DNA from: Erysipelotrichaceae bacterium
GTDB taxonomy: Bacteria; Bacillota_I; Bacilli_A; Erysipelotrichales; Erysipelotrichaceae
NCBI GenBank assembly: GCA_017511325.1
Contig: JAFWKS010000171.1
Coordinates: 1 to 7,787 of the forward strand
Length of the DNA stretch: 7,787 nt
Direction: 5' to 3'
This document shows, piece by piece, positions 1-5,178 of this stretch. Made by a program: the position numbers and the translations under genes. The first letter of the stretch is position 1. The number at the start of each line of letters is the position of its first letter. The notes under the pieces are model-generated. The model was given only the letters and a program-made list of their open reading frames with translations. It made no database searches and was not told where the DNA came from.

Positions 1-397
1 AGACAAAACCGGTCATCTGGTAATTGAAGATCAGGCAGTTGCAGTCACTAAAAACATCATCAGAGACGGCAAAAAATTAAAGATCAGCATCGGTGCATAT
101 TCATGTGATTCAGAAGGAGTCAAGAAGACAGACAACGTTTTCCAGGTAGCTAACGGTAATTCTCAGTTGGCATACTCAGTTGTAGGAAAAACCGGTGATT
201 TCAAAGAAGGCGCTATCGCTATCGGTAATACAATTCTTGAAGTTGCAGCCGGTGTAAATACAGGCACAGAACATATGACATTCACTTTGGATACTTCCAA
301 ATTAGCAGGTGCAGCTCAGAACTTAGCATCAGAAGTTGCCGGTAACTACTACGGTAAAGTCGTTTACACAGCTCAGATCGTAGCAGCATCAGTTTAA
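1..397 (+). CDS. Secreted all-beta array protein, copy 0 (5' truncated)
   Basis: The reading frame is open from position 2 to the TAA at 395-397, so the start codon and signal peptide lie before the window. About 131 residues are visible. Features shared with the three downstream genes are an N-I-I-x-x-GKKL-x-I-S-I strand pair, a loop reading ILEVAAGVNTG (ATT at 234-236 begins its near-identical DNA), and a C-terminal E-V-A-G-N-Y-Y-x-K-V-V-Y-T-A-Q-I strand. This is the most divergent in loop length: it has extra residues between the GKKL strand and the L-x-Y strand, and between the T-F-x-L strand and the A-E-V-A-G turn. It should be exported and surface-associated like its paralogs, judging by their signal peptides. 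I do not recognise a named family. An internal ATG at 167 is not the start, because homology continues upstream of it. Confidence 0.85.
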   Translation, partial: DKTGHLVIEDQAVAVTKNIIRDGKKLKISIGAYSCDSEGVKKTDNVFQVANGNSQLAYSVVGKTGDFKEGAIAIGNTILEVAAGVNTGTEHMTFTLDTSKLAGAAQNLASEVAGNYYGKVVYTAQIVAASV

Positions 398-413
398 TAA
401 GATAATCGAAAAC

Positions 414-435
414 AGGCACTCTGTGATGCCTTTTT
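414..435 (+). terminator. Intrinsic terminator after array copy 0
   Basis: A short stem (AGGCA 414-418 pairing with TGCCT 427-431, with one more C-G pair across a bulged A at 426) is followed by five T residues at 431-435. It lies 17 nt after the stop codon. Confidence 0.7.
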
Positions 436-451
436 CATCTTTAAAAACAGT

Positions 452-475
452 TTCTGGGCACCCAGGTGCCCAGAA
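452..475. repeat. Perfect 10-bp inverted repeat
   Basis: TTCTGGGCAC (452-461) and GTGCCCAGAA (466-475) form a perfect GC-rich stem around the 4-nt loop CCAG. No T-tract follows on either strand, so it is not a second terminator. It could be a structured leader element, a protein-binding palindrome or a transcript-stabilising hairpin for the next gene. Confidence 0.75.
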
Positions 476-490
476 CTTCCGGATATTGTT

Positions 491-546
491 TTTACCTCAG
501 AAATGCGCACAGTTTTCTATTAAGGTGTACGTATCTCTGAGGTAAA
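491..546. repeat. 11-bp inverted repeat with 34-nt spacer
   Basis: TTTACCTCAGA (491-501) and TCTGAGGTAAA (536-546) are perfect inverted repeats. The 34-nt spacer can partly extend the stem (CAC 508-510 with GTG 525-527, plus weaker pairs outward). It sits about 70 nt before the start codon of the next array gene, where a promoter or 5' UTR is expected. No T-tract follows. It could be a leader hairpin or an operator-like palindrome. I see no convincing -10/-35 pair. Confidence 0.65.
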
Positions 547-615
547 CCCTCTGTAAATCTTCGCTGATCATAGACAGCGGAAATACTCAAAACAAAAGAA
601 GGAGAAATATTTATT

Positions 616-1140
616 ATGAAAAAGTTTTTAGCACTCATGCTCGCAATGTTCTGCATCTGCACTCTCGGCGTAGCCGCAATCGATGGCGACTCCAGCGCAG
701 ATACATCTGATACTGCAGATGTTCTTTATGCAGTAAACGAAGGTTATACCTGGTCTATCCACGCCGATATCGATTTCGGTGAGGACGCAGGCATCAACAG
801 TTTTGTTGAAAGACTGGTTGACGAAAATGAAGATGACGCCATCATCGCTGTTTCAAAGAATATCATCGCTCACGGCAAGAAGCTCTCTATTTCCATTGCT
901 TCCGCAAACGGATTCAAGGTAAAGACAGCTTTAAACGATGAATTAAACTATGAAGTAAGAAAGAACAATGCATCAGGCGCCGCTTTAGCAGCAAACGATC
1001 CAGTTCTTGAAGTTGCAGCCGGAACAAACACAGGCTCACAGCCTCTGTATTTCAAACTGACTACTACCTCTGCAACAGCTGAAGTAGCAGGTAACTATTC
1101 AGATACTCTTACTTACACAGCCGCAATTATCGACGCGTAA
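616..1140 (+). CDS. Secreted all-beta array protein, copy 1
   Basis: This 174-residue protein starts at the ATG preceded by GGAG at 601-604. Residues 1-21 are a Sec signal peptide (MKKFLALMLAMFC..., likely cut after VAA). A Ser/Asp/Thr-rich linker follows, then VLYAVNEGYTWSI with an IDFG turn, the N-I-I-x-x-GKKL-x-I core, an L-N-Y-E-V strand, PVLEVAAGTNTG, and the C-terminal A-E-V-A-G-N-Y-S-DTLTYTA-A-I strand. The alternating hydrophobic pattern suggests a beta-sandwich. There is no LPxTG motif, membrane anchor or lipobox, so the mature protein is released, non-covalently bound or polymerised. It is closest to the next gene. The terminator just after it suggests it can be a single-gene transcript. 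Export is well supported; molecular function is unknown, and surface fibre, adhesin or pilin-like roles are only guesses. Confidence 0.92.
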   Translation: MKKFLALMLAMFCICTLGVAAIDGDSSADTSDTADVLYAVNEGYTWSIHADIDFGEDAGINSFVERLVDENEDDAIIAVSKNIIAHGKKLSISIASANGFKVKTALNDELNYEVRKNNASGAALAANDPVLEVAAGTNTGSQPLYFKLTTTSATAEVAGNYSDTLTYTAAIIDA

Positions 1141-1151
1141 TTAAACAATAT

Positions 1152-1184
1152 AAAGAACGTGATCTATGACACGTTCTTTTCCTT
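1152..1184 (+). terminator. Intrinsic terminator after array copy 1
   Basis: A perfect 10-bp stem (1152-1161 with 1170-1179) with an 8-nt loop is followed by a T/C-rich run (TTTTCC). It starts 12 nt after the stop codon. Confidence 0.85.
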
Positions 1185-1222
1185 TCAAAAGTGAAACAGA
1201 GTGATGTTTTGCTTTTGAAAGG
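1181..1222. repeat. Long hairpin immediately after the terminator
   Basis: CCTTTCAAAAG (1181-1191) and CTTTTGAAAGG (1212-1222) are perfect inverted repeats. Pairing continues inward through two G-U wobbles and then AAACA/TGTTT, giving about 18 pairs around the 6-nt loop GAGTGA. Its 5' arm begins within the tract that follows the terminator stem. No T-run follows it. It lies in the upstream region of array copy 2 and could be a leader structure, a protein-binding palindrome or a 3'-end protector. Confidence 0.78.
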
Positions 1223-1302
1223 AAGCAGATTCCTTTGGTCTTTAATCCGAACGTAGATAGGAAAAAGGCAAAATCATATAACAGAAAGGAGAAAAAACAA
1301 AT

Positions 1303-1827
1303 ATGAAAAAATTTTTAGCAATCATGATAGCGGTCCTTTGTTTATGCACAATGGGTGTTGCCGCAGATCCTGATACAAAGACAACAACCGTTGAATACGA
1401 GGTCGACTCAGGTTATACATGGGCCATTCATGATGGTATTGATTTTGGAAGCAACCTTGGCGTCGGGCATAACGATGCAACATCATCTCAGACCGCTCAG
1501 ATCGATTCGGCCGACAACGGTGTTGCCGTTTTATCGAATGTTATTGACGATGGTAAGAAACTGCAGATCACGGTGATCGGTGCAAATATGTCAAGTAACC
1601 AGTATAGAGTCGTCAATGGTTCCACATATCTTAACTACGCCATTTCCAAGAATGCCGACATGTCAAGTCCGTTAGTTGCAAATGCAGTTGTTCTTGAAGT
1701 TGCAGCCGGAACAAACACCGGAAACCAGGCTCTTTATTTCAGACTGAATACCGGTTCGGCAACAGCAGAAGTTGCAGGAAGCTATCTCGATACCTTAACT
1801 TATACAGCAACAATTGTAGACGCGTAA
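1303..1827 (+). CDS. Secreted all-beta array protein, copy 2
   Basis: This 174-residue protein starts at the ATG preceded by GAAAGGAG. Signal peptide residues 1-21 (MKKFLAIMIAVLCLCTMG..., cut after VAA) nearly match copy 1. The mature part has V-E-Y-E-V-x-S-G-Y-T-W-A-I, an IDFG turn, a Ser/Thr/Asn-rich insert, V-I-D-D-GKKL-Q-I-T-V, L-N-Y-A-I-S-K, VVLEVAAGTNTG, and S-A-T-A-E-V-A-G-S-Y-L-DTLTYTA-T-I-V-D-A. The variable region is between the IDFG turn and the GKKL strand, while the C-terminal third is the most conserved. No terminator separates it from the next gene, which follows 49 nt after the stop, so the two are probably co-transcribed. Function unknown. It is exported, with no visible anchor. 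Confidence 0.92.
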   Translation: MKKFLAIMIAVLCLCTMGVAADPDTKTTTVEYEVDSGYTWAIHDGIDFGSNLGVGHNDATSSQTAQIDSADNGVAVLSNVIDDGKKLQITVIGANMSSNQYRVVNGSTYLNYAISKNADMSSPLVANAVVLEVAAGTNTGNQALYFRLNTGSATAEVAGSYLDTLTYTATIVDA

Positions 1828-1876
1828 TCAGAACGCGATCCGGATGATCTACGACATCCTGATAGAAAGGAAAACT

Positions 1877-2332
1877 ATGAAAAAGATTTTAGCAGTTTTG
1901 CTGGTACTGATGTCATTATGTACATTTGTCGGTGCTGATGATACTCATACGACAGCTGTAAACTATACACCGTCTGAAGGATATGTGTGGAACGTTTCAG
2001 CCGAGAGTGTCACTCTTTCTTCATCAGCTGTAAGCATGAGTGTTTCAGCTCAGGAAGTCAGAATCGAAAGCGGAAAGAAGCTTTCGATCTCTGTTGCATC
2101 CACCAACGGATGGAAGCTGATGTACAGCACGGACGAGATCTCATATTCGCTTGCAAAAGGCGCAACAGCTGTAACCAACAATATGGAAATCCTCAGCGTT
2201 GCGGCAGGTGCTTATTCAACAACAGCAGTCTCACAGCAGCTTGATTTCGCACTGGGCAGCACCAGTTCAGCCTTGTATTCGGAGTCATATACCGACACAT
2301 TGACATTTACAGCAGAAATCGTAAATGCATAG
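1877..2332 (+). CDS. Secreted all-beta array protein, copy 3
   Basis: I place the start at the ATG at 1877 rather than the in-frame ATG at 1844. GAAAGG at 1865-1870 is correctly spaced from 1877, and the protein then begins directly with a signal peptide (MKKILAVLLVLMSLC..., cut near VGA). This gives 151 residues. The mature part has A-V-N-Y-T-P-S-E-G-Y-V-W-N-V, I-E-S-GKKL-S-I-S-V-A-S, I-S-Y-S-L-A-K, ILSVAAGAYSTTA and Y-T-DTLTFTA-E-I-V-N-A. It is the shortest and most diverged copy, lacking the acidic/Asn-rich insert before the GKKL strand. The DNA-level tract shared by the other copies has decayed here. It lies downstream of copy 2 in the same probable operon and is followed by a strong terminator. 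Function unknown. Confidence 0.9.
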   Translation: MKKILAVLLVLMSLCTFVGADDTHTTAVNYTPSEGYVWNVSAESVTLSSSAVSMSVSAQEVRIESGKKLSISVASTNGWKLMYSTDEISYSLAKGATAVTNNMEILSVAAGAYSTTAVSQQLDFALGSTSSALYSESYTDTLTFTAEIVNA

Positions 2333-2339
2333 TAAAGCT

Positions 2340-2368
2340 AAAGAACCTCAAAAAGGTTCTTTTCTTTT
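2340..2368 (+). terminator. Intrinsic terminator ending the array
   Basis: AAAGAACCT (2340-2348) and AGGTTCTTT (2354-2362) form a 9-bp stem with a 5-nt A-rich loop, followed by TCTTTT. It starts 8 nt after the stop codon of array copy 3. Confidence 0.85.
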
Positions 2369-2407
2369 AATCAGCGCCAATCCAAATAATGGCGCTGATT
2401 AAAAGAA
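2362..2407. repeat. Perfect 18-bp inverted repeat overlapping terminator
   Basis: Positions 2362-2379 and 2390-2407 are perfect inverted repeats with a 10-nt spacer (core CAGCGCCA/TGGCGCTG). The left arm overlaps the terminator's T-tract, so the two structures compete in RNA. The symmetric AAAAG/CTTTT ends mean neither strand has a free T-run after the stem. It may be the left-end structure of the adjacent TnpB element or a host hairpin of the kind seen after the other array terminators. Confidence 0.85.
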
Positions 2408-2495
2408 CTTATGGCTATTCGAAATTAGTGGTTGAAAACAGTTAATCACACAAAGATAGTATCCTCAAAAACTGGTTGAAAAAGAAAGGAGAGAC

Positions 2496-3671
2496 ATGAA
2501 GGTCGTACACGGTTCAAAAGTTCGTTTATATCCGAACAAAGCACAAGCTGAAAAAATAGACACAACATTGGATTGCTGCCGTTTTGTGTACAATCATATG
2601 CTTGCCCGTAACGAAAAGGTCTATGTACGCCGTGGAGAACACCTATCACGTTTTGATATGCAGAACCTTTTACCGGAAATAAAAGAATACAAGCCATGGC
2701 TGAAGGATGTAGATTCTCAGGCTCTGAAGTTTGTATGCAGGCAGATAAATAATGCCTTCGATAAGTTCTTTAAGAAACGGACAGGATTCCCAAAGTTCAA
2801 GTCTAAGAAGAACCCGCTCCAATCTTACACAACCACAAATATGAGCTGTTTCGCTTATGAGAAAAGAAAGCTGAAACTTCCGTGCCTGGGATGGATCAAA
2901 AGCTCGAAAGTTCGAGAGTTTCCGAATGACGCCAAGATCTGCTTTTGCACTATCTCAAAGGAAAACGGCAAATACTACTGTTCCATTACGTATAAATACG
3001 AAATCGATGTTGTACCCGTGATTGTTGACGAAAACCAAGTCATCGGTCTCGACTACAAGTCCGATGGATTATTTATGGATTCAAACGGCAACGTTGCCGA
3101 TATGCCTCACTTCTTCAGAAATGCACAAAAGCGTCTTAGAAAAGCTCAACGCAAGTTGGCTCACATGATCGAAAGCCACATAACGGGATATAAAACCGTT
3201 TTTGGTAAAAGACATCCAATCTATGATCGACCGTTAGAAACCTGTAAACGTATCCAAAAACAGATCTCTAAAGTGGCAAAGCTGCAAAAGGAAGTTGCCA
3301 ACCACAGAAATGATTATCTGCATAAACTGTCAGTTCAAATGGCGAACATCAATGACGCTGTAATCATTGAAGACCTTGACATAAAAGCCATGTCAAACAA
3401 AGGCTTCGGTCTTGGCAAAGCAACCATGGACAACGGCTATGGAAAGTTTATCGAACTGTTAAGCTATAAGCTCTTTGAAAGAGGTAAGCAGATTATTAAA
3501 GTCGATCAATTCTTTCCAAGCTCGCAGCAGTGCTCAAGATGCGGAAGTATCAAAAAGATCCCGCTGCCACAGAGAACATATCAGTGCGAATGCGGACTAA
3601 CCATTGATCGTGATTTAAACGCCGCGATCAATATCAGAAATGAAGGCTTAAGAATCCTGGCCTTAACTTAA
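2496..3671 (+). CDS. tnpB: TnpB, RNA-guided RuvC endonuclease (OrfB_IS605)
   Basis: This 391-residue protein starts at an ATG behind AAAGGAG. Residues 1-45 match the OrfB N-terminal helix-turn-helix (K-V-R-L-Y-P-N-K-A-Q, C-C-R-F-V-Y-N). The RuvC motifs appear intact: D186 in IGLDYKSDG, E292 in IIEDLDIKAMS, and the terminal DRDLNAAINI (371-380). The zinc ribbon has C346, C349, C364 and C366 (CSRCG...CECG). TnpB proteins use an RNA from the element's right end to cut DNA next to a target-adjacent motif, which favours retention of the element. The GLDY form of RuvC-I and the segment at about 225-252 (SHITGYKTVFGKRHP...) between the first helices and the E motif differ from the commoner GIDLG type, but are read as a subfamily feature. 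No frameshift is visible and the length is normal, so it is probably active. Confidence 0.96.
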   Translation: MKVVHGSKVRLYPNKAQAEKIDTTLDCCRFVYNHMLARNEKVYVRRGEHLSRFDMQNLLPEIKEYKPWLKDVDSQALKFVCRQINNAFDKFFKKRTGFPKFKSKKNPLQSYTTTNMSCFAYEKRKLKLPCLGWIKSSKVREFPNDAKICFCTISKENGKYYCSITYKYEIDVVPVIVDENQVIGLDYKSDGLFMDSNGNVADMPHFFRNAQKRLRKAQRKLAHMIESHITGYKTVFGKRHPIYDRPLETCKRIQKQISKVAKLQKEVANHRNDYLHKLSVQMANINDAVIIEDLDIKAMSNKGFGLGKATMDNGYGKFIELLSYKLFERGKQIIKVDQFFPSSQQCSRCGSIKKIPLPQRTYQCECGLTIDRDLNAAINIRNEGLRILALT

Positions 3672-3825
3672 AAAGATTCAAATACCCGTAGGGGCGGGAA
3701 ATTTACGCACAGGAAGATGGATAATCGGGGTTTAGTTCTCATTTATGAGACTTGTTCCATAACTAAGCTAGAGGACCGTCGAAGAACTGTGAACCACAAT
3801 CAGTTGAAATCAGTAGGAGGTACAA
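3590..3825 (+). ncRNA. Putative omega RNA (right-end RNA) of the TnpB element
   Basis: TnpB guide RNAs are known to come from the 3' end of tnpB and the downstream element end. This stretch is non-coding after 3671 and structured. CCCG/CGGG pair at 3685-3688/3695-3698. CTCA/TGAG form a hairpin near 3740 inside an outer TTAGTT/AACTAA stem (about 3730-3770). AACTG/CAGTT pair around 3785-3805. It ends with GGAGGTACAA, comparable with the scaffold end AGGTTCAA I recall for ISDra2. The guide would be the flank starting near 3826. The 5' boundary is a guess inside tnpB. Confidence 0.6.
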
Positions 3826-3924
3826 ATGAAAAATTCAACCAAAACACAGCATGTGACAGGTGCCGTTTCAACCAGCAATTGCGGATACCCGAACTTATTC
3901 TTTAAGTTCACAGAAAGGAGATAG
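3826..3924 (+). CDS. Doubtful 32-residue ORF after the TnpB element
   Basis: An ATG 5 nt after AGGAGG (3815-3820) opens a 32-codon frame (MKNSTKTQHVTG...FTERR) that ends at the TAG at 3922-3924, four nucleotides before the next gene's ATG and across its ribosome binding site. The apparent Shine-Dalgarno is probably the end of the omega RNA scaffold, so the ORF may be a chance product of insertion. It could also be the truncated tail of a gene cut by the element. The peptide has no recognisable domain, signal peptide or membrane segment. Confidence 0.25.
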   Translation: MKNSTKTQHVTGAVSTSNCGYPNLFFKFTERR

Positions 3925-3928
3925 AAAA

Positions 3929-4843
3929 ATGCGCAAGAGTATTTTATTGATAATGCTTGCTCTGGCCATGGTTTTTGCCCTGCCGATAAGTGCCGATGAA
4001 GGCGAAGAAAACAGCGACGACGCAAAAACGGCACAGGTATTATATTCGGTCTCAGCCAGGATCACATATGCTCTGCCGGTAGGCGAGGACATCATCATGT
4101 ATGTCAAATATGGCGACAGGATCATTCAGCCTGAACACCCCGACATGAAAGGCTATACCTTTATCGGCTGGTTTACGGATGAAGGAGTCGAATGGGATTT
4201 TGATGAACCTGCCACAAGGCATATGACTCTGACCGCAAGATACAGGAAGGACAGCGGAACGCTGACGGAATACGAAGTCAGATTCAGAGCCAACGGAGCA
4301 GAGACTTTCACCAAGGTATCGGAAGGATACAAAGTGAGAGAACCGGCACCGCCTGAAAAGGAAGGCTATACCTTTATCGGCTGGTACAGATTCGATCAGA
4401 AATGGAACTTCAGTGATCCGGTCTATGAAAATATGACTCTCGAAGCGCACTTTGAACCTCTGGAAACGGACGAATCAAAGATCTCCGAGATAAAGATCAC
4501 CGTTGATGACGGCATCAGATACATCATCAGAGTCATCAAGGGCGACAAGCTGGATGAACCTGTCCATAAGGATAAGTCGGGATATAACTTCCTTGGCTGG
4601 TATACGGCTGATGGAAGGAAATGGAATTTCGACGATCCTGTCGAAGAGGATATGACCCTTGAGGCAAGATACCGCAGGATCCCTTCACCGGATCCGACAC
4701 CGGATGATAGTTCGTCTGAAAGCGGAAAGAGCGGAATGAGTCCTACCGGATCAGGTCAGGCAGTAATAATTGCAGCCTCAATGATCGTCGGAGCAGGAAT
4801 GGCTCTGTTTCTCGTCGAGAAAAAGAAGAGAAAAGAGGATTAA
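3929..4843 (+). CDS. Surface protein with three InlB B-repeats and C-terminal anchor
   Basis: This 304-residue protein starts at the ATG behind AAAGGAG; the in-frame ATG at 3860 lacks a ribosome site and would bury the signal peptide. Residues 1-22 are a signal peptide (cut after ISA). Residues 36-50 (QVLYSVSARITYALP) resemble the first strand of the array proteins. Three InlB B-repeats (Flg_new/Listeria-Bacteroides type) follow at about 57-105, 115-175 and 188-248, each with G-Y-x-F-(I/L)-GW and W-(D/N)-F-x-(D/E)-P...MTL-(T/E)-A. A Pro/Ser/Asp linker (251-270) leads to a hydrophobic helix (about 278-296) and the tail KKKRKED. SPTGS before the helix is like a degenerate sortase motif lacking one residue, so covalent wall attachment is uncertain. 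A 24-nt tract is identical between repeats 1 and 2 (4149-4172, 4362-4385). The likely role is a cell-surface adhesin or scaffold. Confidence 0.92.
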   Translation: MRKSILLIMLALAMVFALPISADEGEENSDDAKTAQVLYSVSARITYALPVGEDIIMYVKYGDRIIQPEHPDMKGYTFIGWFTDEGVEWDFDEPATRHMTLTARYRKDSGTLTEYEVRFRANGAETFTKVSEGYKVREPAPPEKEGYTFIGWYRFDQKWNFSDPVYENMTLEAHFEPLETDESKISEIKITVDDGIRYIIRVIKGDKLDEPVHKDKSGYNFLGWYTADGRKWNFDDPVEEDMTLEARYRRIPSPDPTPDDSSSESGKSGMSPTGSGQAVIIAASMIVGAGMALFLVEKKKRKED

Positions 4844-4858
4844 AAGAAACTAAGAACG

Positions 4859-4885
4859 GGACGGTGTGAAAACATCGTCCTTTTT
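4859..4885 (+). terminator. Intrinsic terminator after the InlB-repeat gene
   Basis: GGACGGTG (4859-4866) and CATCGTCC (4873-4880) form an 8-bp stem with one G-U pair and a 6-nt loop, followed by five T residues (4881-4885). Confidence 0.88.
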
Positions 4886-4924
4886 GGAATATAAAAAACA
4901 CTTAGGAAAGGAGAACGAAGAAGC

Positions 4925-5077
4925 ATGGATGAGCCTGTAAAACAATTGATCGTTGTAGCTATCGTTGTTATCGTAGGTATCGCTTTAATTGCGCTTGCTC
5001 AGGGTAACAATGGAATCGTCGCTTCAGTCGGCAATGGTATCAAATCGTTTATCGACAAAATACTTGGCCTGCAGTAA
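4925..5077 (+). CDS. 50-residue Flp-pilin-like membrane peptide
   Basis: The ATG lies 11 nt after AAAGGAG (4907-4913); the frame ends at the TAA at 5075-5077. The peptide has a short charged start (MDEPVKQL), one long hydrophobic helix (residues 8-25, very rich in I/V/A) and an amphipathic tail ending in GIKSFIDKILGLQ. Layout and size recall the mature part of Flp/class IVb pilins of Tad systems (hydrophobic helix, then a short tail with F-x-x-x-(I/L)). The usual prepilin leader with G before the helix is not obvious, so the match is suggestive only. It shares M-(D/E)-x-P-(V/I)-K-x-L with the 114-residue protein downstream. Alternatives are a single-span regulatory peptide or a hydrophobic toxin-like peptide. 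It is certainly a plausible gene: good ribosome site, and a terminator upstream. Confidence 0.75.
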   Translation: MDEPVKQLIVVAIVVIVGIALIALAQGNNGIVASVGNGIKSFIDKILGLQ

Positions 5078-5097
5078 GAAAACCCGATTCGGAAAAC

Positions 5098-5158
5098 CGT
5101 CTGGGGAGACGCAGCCTCTTAGGCGTTGCACTTCCACTCCCCGTAACGTTGGAAGTGC
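5098..5158 (+). promoter_or_regulatory. Structured intergenic RNA segment (three hairpins)
   Basis: Three stems follow one another: CGTCT/AGACG (5098-5111) closing a GGGG loop, GCCT/AGGC (5114-5124), and a perfect 9-bp stem (5128-5136 with 5150-5158). The loop of the third contains CCCC (5139-5142), complementary to the GGGG loop (5103-5106), so a kissing interaction is possible. It precedes the Shine-Dalgarno of the 13-codon ORF. It could be a cis-regulatory leader, a processing site or a transcript stabiliser. I could not match it to a known riboswitch class. Confidence 0.5.
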
Positions 5159-5178
5159 TGAAAAAAAAGGAGGAAGAA

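Larger units (their letters stand above)
1003..1718 (+). repeat. Dispersed near-identical tract shared by array genes
   Basis: A 29-nt tract at 1003-1031 (array copy 1) is identical to 1690-1718 (array copy 2). The first 19 nt after its leading G recur at 234-252 in copy 0. It encodes VLEVAAGTNT in copies 1 and 2. The fourth copy keeps only the protein-level pattern (ILSVAAGAYST). Such tracts could mediate recombination or gene conversion. The entry spans the two outer members of the identical pair, not a continuous repeat. Confidence 0.8.
2408..3825 (+). mobile_element. IS200/IS605-superfamily, tnpB-only (IS1341-like) element
   Basis: The element comprises tnpB and a structured 3' tail; no Y1 transposase (tnpA) is present. 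The ends are estimates. GTTGAAAACAGT (2431-2442) near the left and GTTGAAATCAGT (3803-3814) near the right match at 11 of 12 positions, as expected of paired subterminal sequences. The right end is placed after GGAGGTACAA (3816-3825), which resembles the 3' end of known right-end RNA scaffolds. The left end lies somewhere in 2371-2430. Elements of this family make no target duplication, so ends cannot be confirmed by a direct repeat. It needs a tnpA in trans to move. Confidence 0.7.

Noticed and set aside
486..520. A sigma-70 promoter upstream of array copy 1
   Set aside because: The best hexamers match consensus at only about three positions each with acceptable spacing, which is not better than chance.
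1844..1876. Upstream ATG for array copy 3 adding 11 residues
   Set aside because: GAAAGG is spaced for the ATG at 1877, and the longer start would place charged residues before a typical MKK signal peptide.
2496..3671. TnpB as a nuclease-dead guide-RNA regulator (TldR-like)
   Set aside because: All RuvC acidic motifs and zinc cysteines are visible, so there is no sign of catalytic loss.
3860..3928. Upstream ATG for the InlB-repeat protein
   Set aside because: No ribosome site; the ATG at 3929 has AAAGGAG and gives a standard signal peptide.
4052..4450. 132-residue minus-strand ORF opposite the InlB-repeat gene
   Set aside because: It is antisense to a well-supported coding frame, has no ribosome site or recognisable domain, and is explained by codon bias of the + strand gene.
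5085..5160. Cyclic-di-GMP-I (GEMM) riboswitch, prompted by GACGCA-GCC...GGC
   Set aside because: The conserved GGCAAACC-type and GNRA-loop segments and the receptor helix are missing; only a short stretch resembles it.
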